From Rodentibacter abscessus (GTDB lineage: Bacteria > Pseudomonadota > Gammaproteobacteria > Enterobacterales > Pasteurellaceae), in contig NZ_AP038785.1 of the NCBI RefSeq assembly GCF_047160095.1, forward strand, positions 1,860,001 through 1,924,000: a stretch of 64,000 bases of DNA, read 5' to 3'. The notes under the pieces are model-generated. The model was given only the letters and a program-made list of their open reading frames with translations, was not told the origin of the DNA and did no database searches. The translations under genes and the position numbers were made by a program. Numbering within the stretch: the first letter of the stretch is position 1; every line of letters begins with the position of its first letter. This document shows positions 8,246 through 15,738 of this stretch, in pieces.

Positions 8246-8336
8246 TGTCATAATTGTGTCGTAAAACTGGTTTATAGAGATAAAATGATAATATATGAAT
8301 AATTCGATTTATTGCTTTTTATGATTTTTAGAACTC
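8246..8336 (+). repeat. Direct repeat, left copy (att-like, 91 bp)
   Basis: This segment matches 12304-12440 with only four or five substitutions. The right copy has 46 extra bases, whose loss here could have come from recombination between AATT motifs. Both copies end in GATTTTTAGAACTC. In the right copy that end passes directly into a tRNA-Trp anticodon loop, whereas here the sequence diverges within a few bases into a broken IS. It looks like a second, damaged attachment-site arm. Confidence 0.8.
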
Positions 8337-8340
8337 AAAA

Positions 8341-8645
8341 GGGCTATCGCGGCCTCGAGGAATGGCGAGGTCAAGTTCTCTTTCACCACAAAGAACTGTT
8401 TTAGTCGTGTATCCATTATGGGGGCACTTTCTCGGCTGATGTTTTTCATAGCTTAGGTGTTCTGTATTTAGAGCGGTTTCCACGGTGATTTTTCAACATA
8501 CGGGAAAGCTGATTGAGACCTTAGGGGGGAGTTCAGTCGTTAATGCTTTGATTTTTTTCTTCGTTCATAAAAAATACCTGTATCTGACTAAGGTGATTAT
8601 CTCAGAAACAGGCACTTACACAAATTTTTGGATAGGGTCCCTCCA
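8341..8645 (-). pseudogene. Remnant of an IS256-family insertion sequence
   Basis: Read on the minus strand, three frames together give pieces of the N-terminal part of an IS256-type transposase: EEKIKALTTEL, then LNQLSRMLKN, then KITVETALNTE with LSYEKHQP, then NGYTTKTVLCGE with ELDLAIPRGRDS. At least three frameshifts separate them. Upstream, at about 8610-8645, is an end resembling an IS256 terminal repeat (GGACCCTATCCAAAAATTTG). The rest of the transposase is missing at 8340, where the direct repeat begins. The gene is dead. Confidence 0.75.
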
Positions 8646-8658
8646 GACAACATTTTCG

Positions 8659-10944
8659 TTATTTAGAAGTTCGACGAACAGATTGGCGAATCGTTTGTTG
8701 TGTTTCTAAATTCGTAGTAATAAACCCTTTATCTCTTAATCCATTGATCATTTCAGTGTAAATATCGTTATTGTTTGGATCTCTAATCGTCATCACTAAA
8801 ATAAATTCTTGAGGCGGAATTTGCTTAAGCCCTCGTGGTGTCACATTAATTCTTAATTTCCATCCCTCACGAAACTTTACATGGCTCAACTTGCGATGAT
8901 AGGATTTAACCGAATTCCATTTAAAGCCATTTTCTACCATACTCCGTTCAAATTTTTCATCCCACACTCTTTCCAGTGGTATACAACCTTTAAAACTTAT
9001 TTTGTTATTTTTACCATAACTAAAAGTACCAAAACTCACATCAATGTTGGTACGGCAATACTCTTCGCCAAATTTTTTATCTAAAGTAGGATTATAAACC
9101 AATGTCATTGCAATTTCGCCTTTGCAAAGACCGTTTTCAATCAGAGAGGGTGGGTAAGGAAAATCGAGCATTTCCAAATGTGTGCCTTGAGCGATCTGCT
9201 GTTTAAAAATCAACGTCACTTCGCTCTCGCTACATAACAAGGTTTGTTGCACATCTTCAGCGGGTAAACCAAAACCATAATACTTCATTTCATCAGGTGT
9301 TAAATTAAATGCTACTCGCGAGTGCATTCTCGCTGAATGGATTAACATTGCTTTGGCTAATAACAAATCTTTGTCTTGTAATTCATCATAAATATGAGCT
9401 AACTTCTTCGCAGCGCGGGGGGCAGCATAGCTTGTACCAATACCCTCAATAACATTTCCTTGACAATCCATCCCCCGCATACCTATGCCATCATAACTAG
9501 TTTGAAAATCGCAATTTCCGCCATATTCCACAATATCTGGTTTAACCGAATAGCCTACGCCAGGTCCGCGCCGACTAAATGAAGATGGTTCATTTTTCTT
9601 CACTACGGAATCTTCTGAATCAAATAATGCCACCGAGTCCACGCTAATTGCCCGAACGGAATCCGCTGGCGAGATAATTCGATCTTGATCATCTCCCTCT
9701 GCAATATTAGACGGCCACTGACGATGTAAAAGATAATTACCGCTTGATACCACAAATTGCACATTATATTGCGCTTGCATCTGATCTAAGAATTCGCCGA
9801 ATGTCGAAATAGACGAGTCACAAATATTATCTGGCATACCTAATGATAAATTCCAGATCTTGGTACTATTTGCATATTTCTGCATTGTCTGTTTAATAAT
9901 TACCATTAAGTCATCTTCACCAATATCATCCACCTCTCCATAACGTTCATCACCATTTGGCAGCGCAACAATATCAATAAATTTAAAGCGAGAATGCTGC
10001 GCTTCAGGCAGATCATTTAACAGATTGCCATATTGGATCATCGATGCAATAAACGTACCATGTGATGGATTTTGATAGGTTTCTGCCACATAAACTTCTC
10101 TTGCAATGATATCTTGTGCTAAATAGGGGTTATCAACACTAATTCCACTATCAATAATCCCAATGGTCGTCTCCTTTTCATCAAAATTCAGTGTAGAAAA
10201 TGAATTTCTGAAGTCGATATTAAGCTGATTTAACTTTGGCAAAGAAAAGCGCTGAAAAACATCAATCAACTTAATGCCATTAATTTGAGACAGAGAATCA
10301 ATATCTTGATAATCATTCACTTGCAATTTAATTAGATTCAATGAACCATAATGAATAAATTCATATTGCTTTTGAAAACCAAGATGGTCTAACTGTTGAG
10401 TAACGTACTGAGAAACTCTTAAATTATCCAAATCATCATCAAAATCAAACAGTTTAATTTTAATTCTATGCTTAACTTGCTCAAATTGCTCGCGATTCAA
10501 ACCTTGCAACGTCGCAGCGATTTTATCTTTCGCCGCAATGGGCTGAATGTCTTTAATCACGGTTAGATTGGCTTTAATTTTCTCAGAGGGTGGATTCTGA
10601 ATAAGTTGAACGGTTCTCTCAATATCTTTTTCCGTCACTTTAATATAAATCTCATCAAGGTGTTCGCCACCAATAATCGAACAAAAACGACATAAATCAT
10701 TTGGTTTATGCGATTTAGCAATAGCCTCTTCCCGTACTGTAATCTTGCCAACGGCAGGTACTGTCGGGGCCTGACTAAATACTGAGGCATAATATGTTGA
10801 AACATCATTGAATTTATCAATCAAATCCGCTTTTAATCTATCAGTCACTTCACCAAAAAATTTAATTGAACCACCTCCTTGGTTTGCTTTCGTGTCTTGA
10901 TTTCTTTTTAACACCACTTTAATTGGTAAATATTTTTCACTCAT
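8659..10944 (-). CDS. ietS: Subtilisin-like serine protease of an IetAS-type defence pair
   Basis: 761 residues from the start at 10944 (MSEKYLPIK), chosen because it lies 2 bases after the ATPase stop with GAGGA upstream. The first 260 or so residues are a module of unknown fold. Then comes an S8 peptidase domain with D265 (GIIDSGI), H295 (SHGTF), oxyanion N403 (SSGN) and nucleophile S505 (GTSYAAP), so the full triad is present. The last 200 residues are unassigned. There is no signal peptide, so it is cytoplasmic. Paired AAA ATPase and S8 protease genes are known as IetAS, first described on an Agrobacterium Ti plasmid and later shown to be anti-phage. The symbol rests on architecture. Confidence 0.8.
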   Translation of the reverse strand: MSEKYLPIKVVLKRNQDTKANQGGGSIKFFGEVTDRLKADLIDKFNDVSTYYASVFSQAPTVPAVGKITVREEAIAKSHKPNDLCRFCSIIGGEHLDEIYIKVTEKDIERTVQLIQNPPSEKIKANLTVIKDIQPIAAKDKIAATLQGLNREQFEQVKHRIKIKLFDFDDDLDNLRVSQYVTQQLDHLGFQKQYEFIHYGSLNLIKLQVNDYQDIDSLSQINGIKLIDVFQRFSLPKLNQLNIDFRNSFSTLNFDEKETTIGIIDSGISVDNPYLAQDIIAREVYVAETYQNPSHGTFIASMIQYGNLLNDLPEAQHSRFKFIDIVALPNGDERYGEVDDIGEDDLMVIIKQTMQKYANSTKIWNLSLGMPDNICDSSISTFGEFLDQMQAQYNVQFVVSSGNYLLHRQWPSNIAEGDDQDRIISPADSVRAISVDSVALFDSEDSVVKKNEPSSFSRRGPGVGYSVKPDIVEYGGNCDFQTSYDGIGMRGMDCQGNVIEGIGTSYAAPRAAKKLAHIYDELQDKDLLLAKAMLIHSARMHSRVAFNLTPDEMKYYGFGLPAEDVQQTLLCSESEVTLIFKQQIAQGTHLEMLDFPYPPSLIENGLCKGEIAMTLVYNPTLDKKFGEEYCRTNIDVSFGTFSYGKNNKISFKGCIPLERVWDEKFERSMVENGFKWNSVKSYHRKLSHVKFREGWKLRINVTPRGLKQIPPQEFILVMTIRDPNNNDIYTEMINGLRDKGFITTNLETQQTIRQSVRRTSK

Positions 10945-10946
10945 TT

Positions 10947-12071
10947 TTAGTCCTCGCTCAAAATTTTCTGAATAGTGGTTTTGGAACAATCTAAGATATT
11001 CGCAATGGTTTGCAGGCTAAATAACTTACTGTCGCAACCCCGTAAAAATTTTGCCTTAAACACCAAGGCTTGTTTATTTGTCGTCGCCTCATCAGGCACA
11101 ACATTTTTAAACACGAATAGTTCCTGATAAATTTGCGATTTGCTCAAAGGTAAGTCGTGAACCACCACAAAACGAACCGCCTTATTCATAATGGCTTCGA
11201 TATTTGCACCACTCAATCCTGCAAAAACTGCCACAAATTCGTCAAGGGTTTTCTCATCAAAGGTTACGTGCTGATGACTAAACAGCTGAATCATCTGCTT
11301 AATTGCCGTCGCATCAGGCAAACCAATCTCCAACTTATATTCAAATCGTCGCCAAACAGCGGGATCTAACAAATGTTGATGATTGGTTGCTGCAATCACA
11401 ATGCTGTCCTTATTCATCAAATCAATGTTTTGCAACAAACTATTAACCACCCGCTTTAACTCGCCAAGCTCATTATTATCATCACGCGCTTTCGCAATAG
11501 CATCAAACTCATCTAAAAATAGCACGCAAGGCATTTTCTGCACAAATTCAAACAGCGAACGGATATTTTTCGCCGTTGTCCCCAAATAAGACGAAATTAA
11601 ACTGTCTAAACGCGCAATTACAAGCGGCATGTTCAACTGCTTGGCAATAAAATAAGCGCATTTTGTTTTTCCACAACCTGGCGGGCCATACATCAATAGT
11701 GTATTAACTAAACCAATCCCCGCCGCATACAACTTCTCTGCATGACGGTAATTCAACAGAAAACTGGCTAATTTATCGGCATTGTTTTGCGACAAAATAA
11801 CATCAATATGATTATCGTCAGGATAAATCACATCCGCTAACATTGTTCGAGACTCATTATCCACGGGCAATGCCAACGCCTTATCCAACCTCATAGGTTG
11901 CAAACTATGGCTTTCTGTGGACGCTAAAATCTTTTTAAAACGCCCAGCGCTTCTCTGCTCCCCCTCAGCGTATAGTTTATCAATCAACAGCTGGGTATAG
12001 TTAACCACTTTCGCCCTATCGTATTTCAACGCTCCTTCAATAATCTTGCTCATTTCAATTGCATATTTCAT
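10947..12071 (-). CDS. ietA: AAA+ ATPase of an IetAS-type defence pair
   Basis: 374 residues using the start at 12071 (MKYAIEMSK), which has GAGGG upstream; the longer frame adds ten unlikely codons. One AAA+ domain: Walker A GPPGCGKT at 129-136, Walker B LFLDEFD at 184-190, sensor ATNH near 228-231, and WRRFE near 240-244, which resembles an arginine-finger region. The end (about 350-371, FSLQTIANILDCSKTTIQKI) reads as a helix-turn-helix, so the protein may also bind DNA. First gene of a two-gene operon; it probably controls or feeds the protease encoded 2 bases downstream. Confidence 0.85.
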   Translation of the reverse strand: MKYAIEMSKIIEGALKYDRAKVVNYTQLLIDKLYAEGEQRSAGRFKKILASTESHSLQPMRLDKALALPVDNESRTMLADVIYPDDNHIDVILSQNNADKLASFLLNYRHAEKLYAAGIGLVNTLLMYGPPGCGKTKCAYFIAKQLNMPLVIARLDSLISSYLGTTAKNIRSLFEFVQKMPCVLFLDEFDAIAKARDDNNELGELKRVVNSLLQNIDLMNKDSIVIAATNHQHLLDPAVWRRFEYKLEIGLPDATAIKQMIQLFSHQHVTFDEKTLDEFVAVFAGLSGANIEAIMNKAVRFVVVHDLPLSKSQIYQELFVFKNVVPDEATTNKQALVFKAKFLRGCDSKLFSLQTIANILDCSKTTIQKILSED

Positions 12072-12099
12072 TTTAACACCCTCTCGTAAATGAAACCGC

Positions 12100-12128
12100 A
12101 TTGTATAGAAACGAATTGCATAGGTAAA
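12100..12128 (-). promoter_or_regulatory. Probable promoter of ietAS
   Basis: On the minus strand TTTACC (12128-12123) and TACAAT (12105-12100) are separated by 17 bases. Transcription would start near 12093, about 20 bases before the ietA start codon. Both boxes match sigma-70 consensus well. Confidence 0.6.
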
Positions 12129-12197
12129 GAACGAAATTTAAAATTTAAAAAACAATTTTCAAAATTTCGAGAACAAATAAGCAATAAAAGGAAACGA

Positions 12198-12335
12198 ATG
12201 GATAAAATAAAAGAACGGTTAGTGTGGCAAAGCTATCGTTTTGACACAATTTCTGCTTTTCTTGTTGGTTTTAATGGTTATTTCTTTGGATCCTTTGGAG
12301 TTGTGTCACAATTGTGTCGTAAAACTGGTTTATAG
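12198..12335 (+). CDS. Possible 45-residue hypothetical protein or gene remnant
   Basis: An open frame starting MDKIKERLVWQSYRFD with AGGAAA just upstream. The middle is aromatic and hydrophobic (FLVGFNGYFFGSFGVV). Its last codons run into the direct repeat at 12304, so it may be the tail of a gene captured with the att region rather than a working gene. I do not recognise it, and it may be chance. Confidence 0.25.
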   Translation: MDKIKERLVWQSYRFDTISAFLVGFNGYFFGSFGVVSQLCRKTGL

Positions 12336-12440
12336 GGATAAAATGATAATATGTGAATAATTTGATTGGTTGGATAACTGATTGAATTATTTAAGTTTTG
12401 TTGAAATTCGATTTATTGCTTTTTACGATTTTTAGAACTC
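12304..12440 (+). repeat. Direct repeat, right copy (att-like, 137 bp)
   Basis: The longer partner of the repeat at 8246-8336. The two flank a 4.0-kb segment holding the IS256 remnant and ietAS. The repeat runs without a break into tRNA-Trp sequence at 12438, so it is best read as the element-side arm of an integration junction. No integrase gene lies between the copies. Confidence 0.8.
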
Positions 12441-12482
12441 CAAAACCGGGTGTTGGGAGTTCGAGCCTCTCCGCCCCTGCCA
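12438..12482 (+). other. 3' part of tRNA-Trp (attachment-site remnant)
   Basis: The 45 bases from the anticodon loop (CTCCAAA, anticodon CCA) through the T arm (GGGAG-TTCGAGC-CTCTC) to the acceptor strand CGCCCCT and GCCA match the 3' part of E. coli tRNA-Trp except for one base. The 5' part is absent: upstream is the repeat, not a D arm. This is what integration into a tRNA leaves at the distal end, so an intact tRNA-Trp is expected at the other end of the island, left of the window. Confidence 0.9.
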
Positions 12483-12494
12483 TCTAAATCCAAA

Positions 12495-12523
12495 TTTCAT
12501 TACTGGTAAATAAATCGTATACT
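12495..12523 (+). promoter_or_regulatory. Possible mazG promoter
   Basis: TTTCAT and TATACT are separated by 17 bases, followed by a 27-base leader with AGGGG before the mazG start. The -35 box is weak. It lies just downstream of the tRNA-Trp remnant, in sequence that should be original host flank. Confidence 0.45.
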
Positions 12524-12550
12524 AGCCTAAACTTTTTTAGGGGATTTATT

Positions 12551-13336
12551 ATGTCATATTCAATTCATGATTTTATTCAATTAATCGCTCAGCTTCGCAA
12601 CCCGAGTGGCGGATGTCCTTGGGATCTCAAACAAAATTATGAATCAATGATTCCTTGCCTTACGGAAGAAACCTATGAAGTAATTGAAGCGATCCAAAAA
12701 AAGGATATTGCTAATTTACGGGAAGAATTGGGTGATCTTTTGCTTCAAGTCGTCTTTTTTAGTCAGTTGGCTTCAGAAGATAATTATTTCACTTTTGACG
12801 ATGTACTGAATGATGTGGCAAAGAAAATTATTCGCCGTCATCCTCATGTTTTTGGTGATGCAGATGCTGGGAATGAAGAAGAGGCGCTCGCCCGTTGGAA
12901 TGAGATTAAATCACAAGAGAAGTCAAATAGTGCAACTTCTTCTATTTTAGATAATATTCCTAATGCTTTCCCTTCTTTGTTAAAAGCGCAGAAGTTGCAA
13001 AAACGATGCTCAAAAATTGGGTTTGATTGGAATGAAATCGAACTGGTTTTTGCTAAGGTTGAAGAAGAGTTACAAGAAGTGAAAGAAGAATTTGATAAGG
13101 TTCAACAAGATCATTGCAGAATTGAAGAAGAGATGGGGGATTTGCTTTTTGCTGTTGTGAATTTATCGCGCCACTTAAAATGTAATGCGGAGGAAAGTTT
13201 GCGTAAAGCAAATTTTAAATTTGAGCAACGCTTTAGAAAGGTCGAGCAAAAAGCAAAAGAAAAAGGTTACGAACTCAGTGATCTTTCACTTATTGAAATG
13301 GATATATTATGGGATGAAGTGAAAAAAGAAGAATAA
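12551..13336 (+). CDS. mazG: Nucleoside triphosphate pyrophosphohydrolase MazG
   Basis: 261 residues with two tandem MazG domains. The N-terminal copy has the metal-binding EETYEVIEAI (about residues 37-46) and EELGDLLLQVVF (about 57-68). The C-terminal copy has EEELQEVKEEFD (about 177-188) and EEMGDLLFAVVN (about 199-210). It hydrolyses dNTPs and NTPs to monophosphates and is tied to the stringent response in E. coli. It is the first host gene after the island and is intact. Confidence 0.95.
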   Translation: MSYSIHDFIQLIAQLRNPSGGCPWDLKQNYESMIPCLTEETYEVIEAIQKKDIANLREELGDLLLQVVFFSQLASEDNYFTFDDVLNDVAKKIIRRHPHVFGDADAGNEEEALARWNEIKSQEKSNSATSSILDNIPNAFPSLLKAQKLQKRCSKIGFDWNEIELVFAKVEEELQEVKEEFDKVQQDHCRIEEEMGDLLFAVVNLSRHLKCNAEESLRKANFKFEQRFRKVEQKAKEKGYELSDLSLIEMDILWDEVKKEE

Positions 13337-13371
13337 ATGGCAGAGTTTATTCTCTACCAATTTATTATTGA

Positions 13372-14043
13372 TTAATAATCACTTTTCACTTCGTTAGAAT
13401 GCCCAATAATCGAAATGCCTGCACTTGCTCCAATTCGGGTTGCGCCGGCTTTAATCATTGCCAATGCGGTTTCGGTATCGCGAACACCACCGGATGCTTT
13501 TACGCCGATATCGCCTACGATTTGTTTCATTAAAGCAACGTCTTCAACCGTTGCCCCACCTTTGCTAAAGCCTGTTGAGGTTTTGACAAAAGCGACACCG
13601 ATTGCTTTACAGATTTCACAAGCTTTGATGACTTCCTCTTTTGTCAGTAGGCAGGTTTCTAAAATGACTTTTAGAGGTATTCCGGCACAGCTTTCAAAGA
13701 CGGACTGAATGTCTTGTTTCACTGCATCCCATTTACCTGATTTGATCCAGCCCACATTAATCACCATATCTATTTCGGTTGCACCGGCTTTGATCGCTTC
13801 TTTCGTTTCAAATGCTTTAACGGAAGTGAGATTTGCGCCAAGCGGAAATCCGACAACCGTACAAATCTTAACTTTTGTTCCGTCTAATTTTTCTTTGGCG
13901 AGGGGAATATAGCCTGAGTTAATACAAACAGAATAGAACCCATATTGAATGGCTTCATTACAAAGAGTGATAATATCTTGTTCTGTTTTTTCGGCGGTGA
14001 GCGCAGTATGATCAATATATTGAGCGAGCGCTTTACTATCCAT
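13372..14043 (-). CDS. deoC: Deoxyribose-phosphate aldolase
   Basis: 223 residues. It cleaves 2-deoxyribose 5-phosphate to glyceraldehyde 3-phosphate and acetaldehyde in deoxynucleoside catabolism. The Schiff-base lysine is in FVKTSTGFSKGG (about residue 154) and the second catalytic lysine in GVKASGGVRD (about residue 183). Start ATG is preceded by AAGGAG. It stands alone rather than in a deo operon and diverges from the thioredoxin gene, as in H. influenzae. Confidence 0.95.
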   Translation of the reverse strand: MDSKALAQYIDHTALTAEKTEQDIITLCNEAIQYGFYSVCINSGYIPLAKEKLDGTKVKICTVVGFPLGANLTSVKAFETKEAIKAGATEIDMVINVGWIKSGKWDAVKQDIQSVFESCAGIPLKVILETCLLTKEEVIKACEICKAIGVAFVKTSTGFSKGGATVEDVALMKQIVGDIGVKASGGVRDTETALAMIKAGATRIGASAGISIIGHSNEVKSDY

Positions 14044-14158
14044 GTTTTCTCCTTATATTTTTGTGGAAGTCGGCGATATGATACCAAAATCTGTCGATTT
14101 TTGACCGCACTTTTCCAATCAATTACAATTCGTCTAAATTTTATTTAGGTGAGATGTG

Positions 14159-14662
14159 ATGAAACTAAAAAAGTGGATAAAAAACGGATTTTCACTTGTG
14201 CTTACATTGATTGTAATGAGTGTGGCGATTGATTTTATTCGTCGCCCCACAATACCTCAAAATGTGAATACAAGCCTGTTGCGCGATCTTCAAGGACGCA
14301 CTTTTTCTCTTTCTGAGCTTGCCCAAAAGCAGCCTACAGTGATTTATTTTTGGGGAACTTGGTGTGGTTACTGTCGCTACACTTCACCGGCGATTAATAC
14401 TTTGGCGAAGGAAGGGTATCCGGTTGTATCTGTTGCATTAAACTCCGGTGATGAGACGCAAGTTGCCGATTATTTGAAGGAGCATCAGTATGATTTTACA
14501 ACGGTGAATGATCCTAAGGGAATAATTGCCCGTCAGTGGGAGGTGAATGTGACACCAACAATCATTATTCTTAATAAAGGAAAAATGGATTTGGCGACAA
14601 CCGGTTGGACAAGCTATTGGGGGTTAAAAGTGCGGTTGTTTTTAACCCGGTTTTTTGATTAA
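14159..14662 (+). CDS. Membrane-anchored thioredoxin-like protein (TlpA/ScsD type)
   Basis: 167 residues. An N-terminal signal anchor (about residues 11-25, SLVLTLIVMSVAIDF) places the rest in the periplasm. The thioredoxin fold has the redox motif WCGYC near residue 68 and a cis-Pro in VTPTIIIL. Family members reduce or rearrange periplasmic disulphides, for example in cytochrome c maturation or copper tolerance; the substrate here is unknown. I prefer the ATG at 14159 over the GTG one codon upstream because AGGTGAG sits at a better distance. Confidence 0.85.
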   Translation: MKLKKWIKNGFSLVLTLIVMSVAIDFIRRPTIPQNVNTSLLRDLQGRTFSLSELAQKQPTVIYFWGTWCGYCRYTSPAINTLAKEGYPVVSVALNSGDETQVADYLKEHQYDFTTVNDPKGIIARQWEVNVTPTIIILNKGKMDLATTGWTSYWGLKVRLFLTRFFD

Positions 14663-14725
14663 AGAGAGTTTTTTACCTTAAAATCTATTACAATACACAG
14701 TATTTATTACAAAGGAGACGACATT

Positions 14726-15652
14726 ATGATTATCGTAACAGGTGGCGCAGGATTTATTGGTAGTAATATTGTAAAAGCGTTAAATGATTTGGGACGCGCA
14801 GATACTTTAGTCGTAGATAACTTAAAAGACGGAACAAAATTTACTAATTTAGTGGATTTAGATATTGCGGATTATTGTGATAAAGACGATTTTATCGCTT
14901 CTATTATTGCCGGCGACGAATTTGGTGAAATTGATGCCGTATTCCACGAGGGGGCCTGTTCTGCGACTACAGAATGGGACGGAAAATACATTATGCACAA
15001 CAACTATGAATATTCTAAAGAGTTGTTACATTACTGTCTTGATCGTGAAATTCCGTTCTTTTATGCCTCAAGTGCGGCAACTTATGGTGATACCAAGGTT
15101 TTCCGTGAAGAACGTGAATTTGAGGGCCCTTTGAATGTGTACGGTTATTCTAAGTTTTTGTTTGATCAATATGTCCGTAGAATTTTACCGGAAGTAACAT
15201 CGCCGGTTTGCGGTTTCCGTTATTTCAACGTATATGGGCCACGTGAAAATCACAAAGGATCAATGGCGAGCGTGGCATTCCATTTAAATAATCAAATCTT
15301 AAAAGGTGAGAATCCGAAATTGTTTGCCGGTAGTGAAAATTTCCGCCGTGATTTCGTGTATGTCGGTGATGTTGCAGCAGTCAATATTTGGTGTTGGCAA
15401 AATGGCGTTTCAGGCATTTATAATTTAGGCACGGGCAATGCGGAAAGTTTCCGCGCCGTTGCGGATGCGGTGGTAAAATTCCATGGTAAAGGTGAGATTG
15501 AAACCATTCCGTTCCCTGAACATTTAAAATCCCGTTATCAAGAATATACCCAAGCGGATCTAACCAAATTACGCGCAACGGGTTATGATAAACCGTTTAA
15601 AACGGTGGCAGAAGGTGTAGCGGAATATATGTCGTGGTTAAACAGAAAATAA
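14726..15652 (+). CDS. hldD: ADP-L-glycero-D-manno-heptose 6-epimerase
   Basis: 308 residues of the extended SDR family. The N-terminal Rossmann motif is GGAGFIGSN (about 6-14), and the catalytic YxxxK is in YGYSKFLFDQ (about 139-148). It makes the ADP-heptose precursor of the LPS inner core. It is followed by the two heptosyltransferases, so precursor and transferases are encoded together. Also known as rfaD. AAGGAGACGAC precedes the start. Confidence 0.96.
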   Translation: MIIVTGGAGFIGSNIVKALNDLGRADTLVVDNLKDGTKFTNLVDLDIADYCDKDDFIASIIAGDEFGEIDAVFHEGACSATTEWDGKYIMHNNYEYSKELLHYCLDREIPFFYASSAATYGDTKVFREEREFEGPLNVYGYSKFLFDQYVRRILPEVTSPVCGFRYFNVYGPRENHKGSMASVAFHLNNQILKGENPKLFAGSENFRRDFVYVGDVAAVNIWCWQNGVSGIYNLGTGNAESFRAVADAVVKFHGKGEIETIPFPEHLKSRYQEYTQADLTKLRATGYDKPFKTVAEGVAEYMSWLNRK

Positions 15653-15683
15653 TCTCAGGCTAACTTCTATTCTTTCTTCTATC

Positions 15684-15724
15684 AAGTGCGGTTAAAATTC
15701 AAAGTGTTTTTTTACCGCACTTTT
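15684..15724 (+). terminator. Inverted uptake-signal pair between hldD and waaF
   Basis: AAGTGCGGT and ACCGCACTTTT form a 9-bp stem with a 21-base loop that contains a T-run. Such pairs commonly act as terminators in this family. Here it may only reduce read-through, because waaF follows within 14 bases. Confidence 0.55.
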
Positions 15725-15738
15725 CCATAAGGCAATGT

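Noticed and set aside
8485..8709. A 74-residue plus-strand open frame
   Set aside because: It lies opposite the IS256 remnant and the ietS 3' end, and has no ribosome site or recognisable protein.
12090..12197. N-terminal extension of the small frame ending at 12335
   Set aside because: It overlaps the ietA promoter on the other strand and is almost only Lys/Arg/Asn/Phe codons from AT-rich spacer.
12438..12482. A functional tRNA-Trp gene
   Set aside because: Only the part from the anticodon loop to the CCA end is present; the acceptor 5' strand, D arm and 5' anticodon stem are replaced by the repeat.
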